NCBI GenBank assembly: GCA_021838985.1
Contig: JAKCCC010000090.1
Location: 1 to 7,143 of the forward strand
Direction of reading: 5' to 3'
Origin: Planctomycetota bacterium
GTDB lineage: Bacteria; Planctomycetota; Phycisphaerae; WQYP01
DNA length: 7,143 nt
Made by a program: the position numbers and the translations under genes. How positions within the stretch are numbered: the first letter of the stretch is position 1; every line of letters starts with the position of its first letter. Below are positions 1 through 4,197 of the stretch, piece after piece. The notes under the pieces were generated by a model. It saw only the letters and a list, made by a program, of their open reading frames with translations. It was not told the DNA's origin and did no database searches.

Positions 1-569
1 AATGGTTCGCGGAGGACTTGCTCAATAGTTCGCTGGGATTTGGCGGCGAGGAAAACGCAGGTTCAGTTTTCCTTGGTTTGGATGGCACCGTATGGACTAC
101 GGACAAAGGCGGATTCATTCCCTGTGTGCTCGCGGCCGAAAGTACCGTGCGAACGGGTTACGATCCCGCAGCCATCTACCGCGAATTCCGGCACGAGTTC
201 GGTGAGCCTGCCTATGACCGTGTTGACGCCCCAGCTGCGCCGGAACAAAAAGAGTGCTTGGCGAAACTCTCACCGCAGCAGGTCAAGCTCACCGAGTTGG
301 CGGACCAGAACATTCAGACGATCCTTACCCGTGCGCCGCGCAACAATGCGCCCATCGGTGGGTCGAAGGTCGTGGCCAAGAACGGTTGGTTCGCGGCGCG
401 TCCGTCTGGCACCGAAAACATCTATACACTTTACGCCGAGAGCTTCCAAGGAAAGGCGCATTTACGCCGCATCCTGACGGAAACCAAGACCGTCATCAAC
501 GTTGCTTTAGCGGCGTCACTGCCGAAACCGGCGATTCCGACCACGCCAATACGAGAGAACAAATCGTGA
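1..569 (+). CDS. pgm: Phosphoglucomutase (alpha-D-glucose type), 3' part only
   Basis: Enzyme interconverting glucose-1-phosphate and glucose-6-phosphate in the cytoplasm. The reading frame is open from the left edge (first full codon at nt 3), so about 188 C-terminal codons of a protein normally near 550 residues are present; the active-site phosphoserine lies off the window. Visible are the sugar-binding loop GFGGEENAG (nt 36-62; family form GEESAG), the following DGTVWTTDK stretch, the LTRAPRNNAPIGGSKVV segment and the phosphate-binding loop RPSGTE (nt 399-416) in the C-terminal domain. The protein ends in a short proline-rich tail and TGA at 567-569. That stop overlaps the GTG start of the phosphorylase (GTGA), so the two are probably translationally coupled. 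Both act on glucose-1-phosphate, which fits a glycogen-use operon. Identification rests on motifs recognised by eye. Confidence 0.93.
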   Translation, partial: WFAEDLLNSSLGFGGEENAGSVFLGLDGTVWTTDKGGFIPCVLAAESTVRTGYDPAAIYREFRHEFGEPAYDRVDAPAAPEQKECLAKLSPQQVKLTELADQNIQTILTRAPRNNAPIGGSKVVAKNGWFAARPSGTENIYTLYAESFQGKAHLRRILTETKTVINVALAASLPKPAIPTTPIRENKS

Positions 570-3364
570 ACAAACAAAATCCGTTCAACAAGCCGATCTG
601 CTGCCCTTTCAACAAGCCGATCCATAGCCCTTTAACTGCGGATGTCGAAGGCTTCGTTCCCCTAGCGGCACTGGCGCTGGACCTGCGCTGGTCGTGGACT
701 CACGCCACGGACGAAGTGTGGCGGCGGCTCGATCCCGCCTTGTGGGAGTGCATGCAAAACCCCTGGGGGGTTCTACAAACTGTCTCAAACGACAAAGTCA
801 CAAGTGTGCTGGCCGATCCGAGCTTCTGTAGGAAAGTGGATGACCAGTTGCGAGCCAAACGTCAGGCAGCGGAGACGCCCGGATGGTTTCAGAAACGTCA
901 TTCGCAGTCGCCTTTGAAGTGTGTCGCGTATTTCAGCATGGAATATATGTTGGGCGAGGCGTTGCCGACTTATTCCGGCGGACTGGGCAACGTGGCCGAC
1001 GGTCAGCTCAAAGCTGCCAGCGACCTTGGCGTGCCAGTGGTCGGTGTGGGGCGGCTCTACCAACAGGGCTATTTTCACCAGGTGATCGACCAGAACGGAG
1101 CCCAACCATCGCTTTATCTATCTAACGATCCCGGACAGTTGCCGATCACGCCTTTGCGCCAGCCAGACGGCGAGCGGGTGCGTTTGGAGATCGCCTTGTC
1201 CGGTTACTCGGTCTGGCTGCGTGCGTGGCTGGTGCAAGTGGGGCGGGTGGAGCTTTACCTGCTGGACAGTAATGACCTGGCGAACTTTCCGGCTCGTGGC
1301 GGAATTACCAGCGAGTTATATCACGGAGGGCTGGAGTTGCGCTTCGTGCAGGAAATACTGTTGGGGATTGGCGGCTGGCGACTGCGCGCGGCGCTCGACA
1401 TCAAGCCGGATGCCTGCCACTTGAACGAAGGCCATGCTGCCTTTGCTGTGTTAGAGCGCGCCCGCAGCTTCATGCGGGAAAACGCGCGGCCTCGTGAAGT
1501 GGCGTTGGCCGCCACTCGGGAGGGGAACCTCTTCACCACCCACACGGCAGTGGCTGCGGGCTTTGATCCTTTCACTCCGGTGCTCATCGAGCGATACCTG
1601 CGCGATTATGCGGGCGAGAAACGTGGAATTTCCGTCCGCGACTTGCTGGCCTTGCGCCGCCAGAATCCGGACAACATGTCGGAAAGTTTCAACATGGCCT
1701 ATCTGGTCGCCCGCGGCAGCGAGTCGGTGAATGACGCGAGTCGCTTGCATGGAAAAGTCAGCCGGCAAGTCTTAGCGCCGCTGTTTCCCCACTGGCCGCA
1801 GGAGGATGTTTCTGTCGGCCATGTAAGCAATGGAGTTCACATGCCGACTTGGGATTCGGCGGCGGCGGAAGAGCTTTGGAGGAAGGCGTGTGGCAAAGAC
1901 CGTTGGCTGGGGACGTCGGACAAGTTGGAGCAGGACCTTCGCCGCGTCTCCGACGAAACCCTTTGGCAATTTCGCCTCGCCACCAGCAAGTCACTGGTGG
2001 AATATGCCCGCGAACGCCTGGCCCGGCACTATGCCGCCGGCACATTGTCCGAGACAGTTAAGGAGGCCAAACCTCTCTTCGATCGGAACGTATTGACGCA
2101 GGGCTTTCCGCGGCGTTTTGCGACCTATAAAATATCTAATCTGCTGCTGCATGATCCGGAGCGACTGCTCCGTTTGCTATCCAATCCGCAGCGCCCGCTG
2201 CAACTCATTGTTGCGGGCAAGGCCCATCCGATGGATCTGGCGGGACAAACACTGATGCGGAAATGGATCCAGTTCCTTCGCCGACCGGAAGTTCGTCCTC
2301 GTGCGAGTTTTCTCAGCGACTACGACATACACTTAACCGAACGCCCGGTGCAAGGCGTGGATGTCTGGCTCAACACGCCCCGGCGGCCTTGGGAGGCGTG
2401 TGGCAGGAGCGGCATGAAGGTGCTCGTCAATGGCGGCATCAATCTTTCGGAATTGGACGGCTGCTGGGCCGAAACCCTTGTTCCCGACCTAGGCTGGGCG
2501 CTGGGCGACGGCCAGGCGCACGACAGCCATCCATCCTGGGATGGAGCGGAAACCGAGGCGCTCTACGAACGGCTCGAACGCGAGGTGATCCCCGAGTTCT
2601 ACAACCGCAACGAGAAAGGCCTTCCCGCCTGGATCGCGCGGATGCGTGAAAGCATGGCACGGTTGACGCCTCGCTTCTCCGCCAACCGCGCCGTGTGCGA
2701 ATACACCGATCAACATTATCTACCGGCGGCTGTCGCCCACCGTTCGGTGCTTGTCCCGGCGGTCGTTGAAAATAGAGGCGGCTCGGATAGCTTGAGGTTA
2801 GTTGGCGTTTTGGAAACAAGCTGTCAGAAAGGAGCCGCCATGAAAGGAAGCTATCGCAAGCAGGATCGTCGGCCAAGCTGCGTCCGTCGCCCAGCTTACC
2901 GAATGGAGTTCACCCCGGCTGGGACCGACGGGCTGGACCCGTCGGTACGGCTCGAGTTGCCGCTGCGGCAGCTGACGGGAGCTCTACGGGCCGCCGTCCA
3001 CGAATTGGCCGGCCAGTCGGGGTCGCCGTGGCGACCGCTGATCGCCGAGGAGGTCGAGCAACGTGCCGGCCGTCGGTATGCGCACCAAGTCGCCAAAGAG
3101 GGCGACTCGACAAAGCCCGGTCGCCATGGGCGACGCGAGCCGGGCGGGAAGTGCATGGCCCACCGGATCGGGTCTTCGACTGGGGGCGTGCAGACGGCTA
3201 CGTGGTCTGGTCGGGCAAGAAGGTGCCGCTGGAACGTCCGCGGCTGCGCGACCGCCAGGGCCGGGAGGTGGCCCTTGGAACGCTACCGGCGGTTTCAGGG
3301 CGACGGGGCGCGGCAGCGGGACGTGGCCCGGCGGGTCCTGGCCGGGGTCTCGACCCGACAATAG
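566..3364 (+). CDS. glgP: Alpha-glucan (glycogen) phosphorylase, C-terminus lost and replaced by read-through into an IS element
   Basis: GT35, PLP-dependent phosphorylase that releases glucose-1-phosphate from alpha-1,4-glucan ends; short bacterial type. GTG at 566 is chosen because the frame has no Met before the family's ALDLRWSW motif, and a purine-rich AGAG precedes it. From that start: YFSMEY near 122, YSGGLGN near 136, HLNEGHAA near 285, NGVH near 422, RRFATYK, then EACGRSGMK with the PLP lysine at 618, and YTDQHYLPAA near 713-722. Homology stops around residue 727 (nt 2746); homologues continue with roughly 100 or more further residues, which are absent here and also absent right of the IS. 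The frame runs without a stop through the IS end and the transposase start to TAG at 3362-3364, giving a possible 932-residue fusion. The Thr of the usual EA(S/C)GTSGMK loop is Arg614. Activity is uncertain: the core is intact but its C-terminal part is missing. Confidence 0.88.
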   Translation: MNKQNPFNKPICCPFNKPIHSPLTADVEGFVPLAALALDLRWSWTHATDEVWRRLDPALWECMQNPWGVLQTVSNDKVTSVLADPSFCRKVDDQLRAKRQAAETPGWFQKRHSQSPLKCVAYFSMEYMLGEALPTYSGGLGNVADGQLKAASDLGVPVVGVGRLYQQGYFHQVIDQNGAQPSLYLSNDPGQLPITPLRQPDGERVRLEIALSGYSVWLRAWLVQVGRVELYLLDSNDLANFPARGGITSELYHGGLELRFVQEILLGIGGWRLRAALDIKPDACHLNEGHAAFAVLERARSFMRENARPREVALAATREGNLFTTHTAVAAGFDPFTPVLIERYLRDYAGEKRGISVRDLLALRRQNPDNMSESFNMAYLVARGSESVNDASRLHGKVSRQVLAPLFPHWPQEDVSVGHVSNGVHMPTWDSAAAEELWRKACGKDRWLGTSDKLEQDLRRVSDETLWQFRLATSKSLVEYARERLARHYAAGTLSETVKEAKPLFDRNVLTQGFPRRFATYKISNLLLHDPERLLRLLSNPQRPLQLIVAGKAHPMDLAGQTLMRKWIQFLRRPEVRPRASFLSDYDIHLTERPVQGVDVWLNTPRRPWEACGRSGMKVLVNGGINLSELDGCWAETLVPDLGWALGDGQAHDSHPSWDGAETEALYERLEREVIPEFYNRNEKGLPAWIARMRESMARLTPRFSANRAVCEYTDQHYLPAAVAHRSVLVPAVVENRGGSDSLRLVGVLETSCQKGAAMKGSYRKQDRRPSCVRRPAYRMEFTPAGTDGLDPSVRLELPLRQLTGALRAAVHELAGQSGSPWRPLIAEEVEQRAGRRYAHQVAKEGDSTKPGRHGRREPGGKCMAHRIGSSTGGVQTATWSGRARRCRWNVRGCATARAGRWPLERYRRFQGDGARQRDVARRVLAGVSTRQ
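584..631 (+). repeat. 24-bp tandem duplication in the 5' end of the phosphorylase gene
   Basis: Two adjacent 24-bp units (584-607 and 608-631) match at 20 of 24 positions. The first 15 bases, TTCAACAAGCCGATC, are identical and all mismatches fall in the next four bases. Because 24 is a multiple of three, the frame is kept and the protein repeats FNKPICCP then FNKPIHSP. The repeat lies in the poorly conserved N-terminal extension ahead of the recognisable phosphorylase fold. Confidence 0.9.
2749..2788 (+). repeat. Left terminal inverted repeat of the IS
   Basis: Compared with the reverse complement of 4034-4074: a first block GCTTGTCCCG is identical (10/10), then a divergent 5-bp spacer, then CGTTGAAAATAGA identical (13/13), then GGCGGC identical after a 1-bp gap, then GGAT-like sequence. 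This is well beyond chance and defines the left end of the element. Confidence 0.88.
2777..2839 (+). promoter_or_regulatory. Inverted repeat able to mask the transposase ribosome binding site
   Basis: GGCGGCTC (2777-2784) is perfectly complementary to GAGCCGCC (2832-2839). The right arm overlaps the Shine-Dalgarno AAAGGAG (2828-2834) that sits 5 nt before the transposase ATG at 2840. In RNA reading in from the phosphorylase gene both arms would be present and could pair, hiding the ribosome site. A transcript starting between the arms would be free. The pairing is seen in the sequence; the regulatory role is inferred from how other IS elements limit translation from outside transcription. Confidence 0.5.
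3087..3116 (+). repeat. 30-bp interspersed repeat, copy 1
   Basis: Matches 3752-3781 at 27 of 30 positions, with two more identical C residues just before it. It contains a hairpin, AGTCGCC then a 6-nt loop then GGCGACT (perfect 7-bp stem). It lies where the transposase alignment passes from RRYAH to a variable stretch ahead of the WGRADGY block. Confidence 0.8.
3159..3179 (+). repeat. 21-bp micro-insert, copy A (+)
   Basis: Begins CCCACCG and ends GGGTCTTCGA; 19 of 21 positions match copy B at 3490-3510, the differences being within the central four bases. It lies directly before the conserved WGRADGYVV block of the transposase. Removing it joins CATGG to CTGGGG and leaves the WGRADGY frame open leftwards. 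Confidence 0.78.
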
Positions 3365-3489
3365 GATCCCCTCCTGGACGACCTGTGCGATGGTTACGGG
3401 ATCTCCCAAAGCGCGGCGAGTCGGCAATAGTGTGCGGCCAACGCCGAGACGTTGCGGGGGCGGTGCGAACGGCCGTTGGGCGACCTGGA

Positions 3490-3510
3490 CCCACCGTAGC
3501 GGGTCTTCGA
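3490..3510 (+). repeat. 21-bp micro-insert, copy B (+)
   Basis: Begins CCCACCG and ends GGGTCTTCGA. Taking out exactly 21 bp turns GDLDPP-stop-RVFDLVVLMLDG into GDLDLVVLMLDG, the form expected for the family. The insert itself brings the TAG at 3497-3499. The ends can be shifted by 1 bp because C occurs on both sides. Confidence 0.85.
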
Positions 3511-3710
3511 CCTGGTGGTGCTGATGCTCGACGGGATTCGCTTTGGTGACGTGGTGCTGGTGGTGGGCCTGGGCCTGGACGCGCGGGGCCGCAAACATCT
3601 GCTGGGGCTCTGGCAGGGGGATACGGAAAACGCCACTATGGTCGGCGAACTACTGGACGATCGGACCCGTCGGGGGTTGCCCCTCGACCGGAAGTACCTG
3701 TTTATTCTGG

Positions 3711-3731
3711 TCGAAGAGTCGGTACGGCGAC
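3711..3731 (-). repeat. 21-bp micro-insert, divergent copy F (-)
   Basis: Read on + it begins TCGAAGAGTCGGTAC. As reverse complement it matches copy B at 15 of 21 positions, including the whole terminal TCTTCGA. Removing exactly 21 bp joins CTGG to ATGGT and restores FILDGSKALAK, the family motif with the second catalytic Asp. The exact restoration supports membership despite the lower identity. Confidence 0.68.
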
Positions 3732-3751
3732 ATGGTTCCAAAGCCTTGGCC

Positions 3752-3781
3752 AAGTCGCCGAAGAGGGCGCCTCGACAAGGC
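3752..3781 (+). repeat. 30-bp interspersed repeat, copy 2
   Basis: 27 of 30 positions match 3087-3116. Removing the 30 bp joins KALA to EGVRGRCGAEVLIQRC, close to the expected KALxxxVRxxFG spacing of the family. One base of the hairpin stem is changed relative to copy 1. Confidence 0.8.
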
Positions 3782-3841
3782 GAGGGAGTGCGGGGCCGCT
3801 GCGGGGCGGAGGTGCTGATCCAGCGTTGTCTGGTGCACAAG

Positions 3842-3862
3842 TCGAAGACCCGCTACAGTGGG
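3842..3862 (-). repeat. 21-bp micro-insert, copy C (-)
   Basis: Read on + it begins TCGAAGACCCGCTAC and ends GTGGG. Its reverse complement matches copy B at 20 of 21 positions. Removing exactly 21 bp turns VHKSKTRYSGRRNVLDLLP into VHKRRNVLDLLP, the family consensus. In this orientation the insert has no stop and adds seven residues. Confidence 0.87.
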
Positions 3863-4033
3863 CGGCGGAACGTCCTGGACCTTCTGCCGCCGCGCCACTA
3901 GCGCCGCTGGGCCTGGCGTCTGAAGGCGGCGTGGAACAAGAAGGATTACGCCGCGGCGAAAAAGGAGCTGGGGGACATCGCCGGGGAGCTCGCGGGGCTG
4001 ACACCGCCAAGGTCGCCGCGTAGAGTGTTGTCC

Positions 4034-4074
4034 ATCCCTGCCGCCATCTATTTTCAACGCAGGGCGGGACAAGC
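4034..4074 (-). repeat. Right terminal inverted repeat of the IS
   Basis: Read on the - strand from 4074 inward it gives GCTTGTCCCG, a 5-bp spacer, CGTTGAAAATAGA, one extra T, then GGCGGC and AGGGAT, mirroring the left end. It begins only about 34 bp after the last recognisable transposase codon, which shows that the missing C-terminal coding part was lost by internal deletion and not by loss of the IS end. Confidence 0.88.
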
Positions 4075-4145
4075 CCTCTTTGCCAAAATGCCCGTGTGAT
4101 GATGGAGCCACCGTTTCGTGTCGCCGGCACCGGGGGTGGAGCATT

Positions 4146-4192
4146 CAATGCCATGTAACCCAATGAATCATTGGGCTGTATGAATGGCATTG
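4146..4192. terminator. Nested inverted repeats between the IS and the ATPase stop codon (possible terminator)
   Basis: The outer arms CAATGCCAT (4146-4154) and ATGGCATTG (4184-4192) are perfect complements. Inside them CCCAATGA (4159-4166) and TCATTGGG (4168-4175) are also perfect, with one base between. The structure begins 6 nt past the stop of the convergent ATPase gene, so it could end or protect that transcript. No T-run follows on either strand, so it is not a standard rho-independent terminator. A binding site for a dimeric protein or a recombination scar are alternatives. Confidence 0.45.
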
Positions 4193-4197
4193 CCTTC

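Larger units (their letters stand above)
2840..4000 (+). pseudogene. IS256-family (Mutator) transposase, broken by stops, frameshifts, micro-insertions and loss of the C-terminus
   Basis: DDE transposase relic. It starts at ATG 2840 with a good Shine-Dalgarno. Recognisable in order: IAEEVEQRAGRRY (helical N-terminal part), WGRADGYVVWSGKKVPLERPR (about 3181-3243, shifted frame), TYRRFQGD after a single extra C near 3283, LLDDLCDGYGISQSAASRQ, DLVVLMLDGIRFGD with the first catalytic Asp (codon 3530-3532), GRKHLLGLWQGDTENATMV, IQRCLVHK, RRNVLDLLPPRH and AWRLKAAWNKKDYAAAKKEL. In-frame TAG codons occur at 3362, 3428, 3497 and 3899; the last looks like a CAG-to-TAG change. The second catalytic Asp (the usual DG after FIL) is split by a 21-bp insert, and the region with the catalytic Glu (homologues continue over 100 residues past ELAGL) is missing. 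It cannot encode an active enzyme. Confidence 0.9.
2749..4074 (+). mobile_element. Degenerate IS256-family (Mutator-type) insertion sequence interrupting the phosphorylase gene
   Basis: The boundaries come from terminal inverted repeats: 2749-2788 on the left and the reverse complement of 4034-4074 on the right. The element is about 1.33 kb, within the usual 1.3-1.5 kb for the family, but it carries at least six short inserts and lacks the transposase C-terminus, so internal sequence has been both gained and lost. Identification as IS256-type rests on the transposase motifs. The family normally makes 8-9 bp target duplications; none is visible directly at these ends, and the right flank is not phosphorylase sequence. 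This points to a deletion or recombination at the element after insertion. The exact outermost base is uncertain by a few bp. Confidence 0.85.

Noticed and set aside
254..565. Longer start for the phosphorylase at 254
   Set aside because: That stretch is the shadow of the phosphoglucomutase gene in another frame and shows no phosphorylase similarity; GTG 566 with the GTGA overlap is far more likely.
3362..3901. All four in-frame stops in the transposase are TAG, hinting at amber reassignment
   Set aside because: One TAG is brought in by a micro-insert in one orientation. The gene also has frameshifts, a split catalytic motif and no C-terminus, so decay explains the stops. The two other genes with visible stops use TGA, so they give no evidence either way.
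2737..4115. CCACCGTT occurs at 2737-2744 and 4108-4115, like an 8-bp target duplication around the IS
   Set aside because: The right copy lies over 30 bp outside the right terminal repeat, so it does not abut the element. An 8-bp match between two short flanks can arise by chance.
4075..4158. Short open frame (28 codons, ending FNAM) between the IS and the dyad
   Set aside because: It has no start with a ribosome site, no similarity to the lost phosphorylase C-terminus, and is too short to support.
3394..4190. Long reading frames on the - strand opposite the transposase
   Set aside because: They are shadows of a GC-rich gene: Arg, Pro and Ala-rich with no motif, and they overlap the clear transposase homology.
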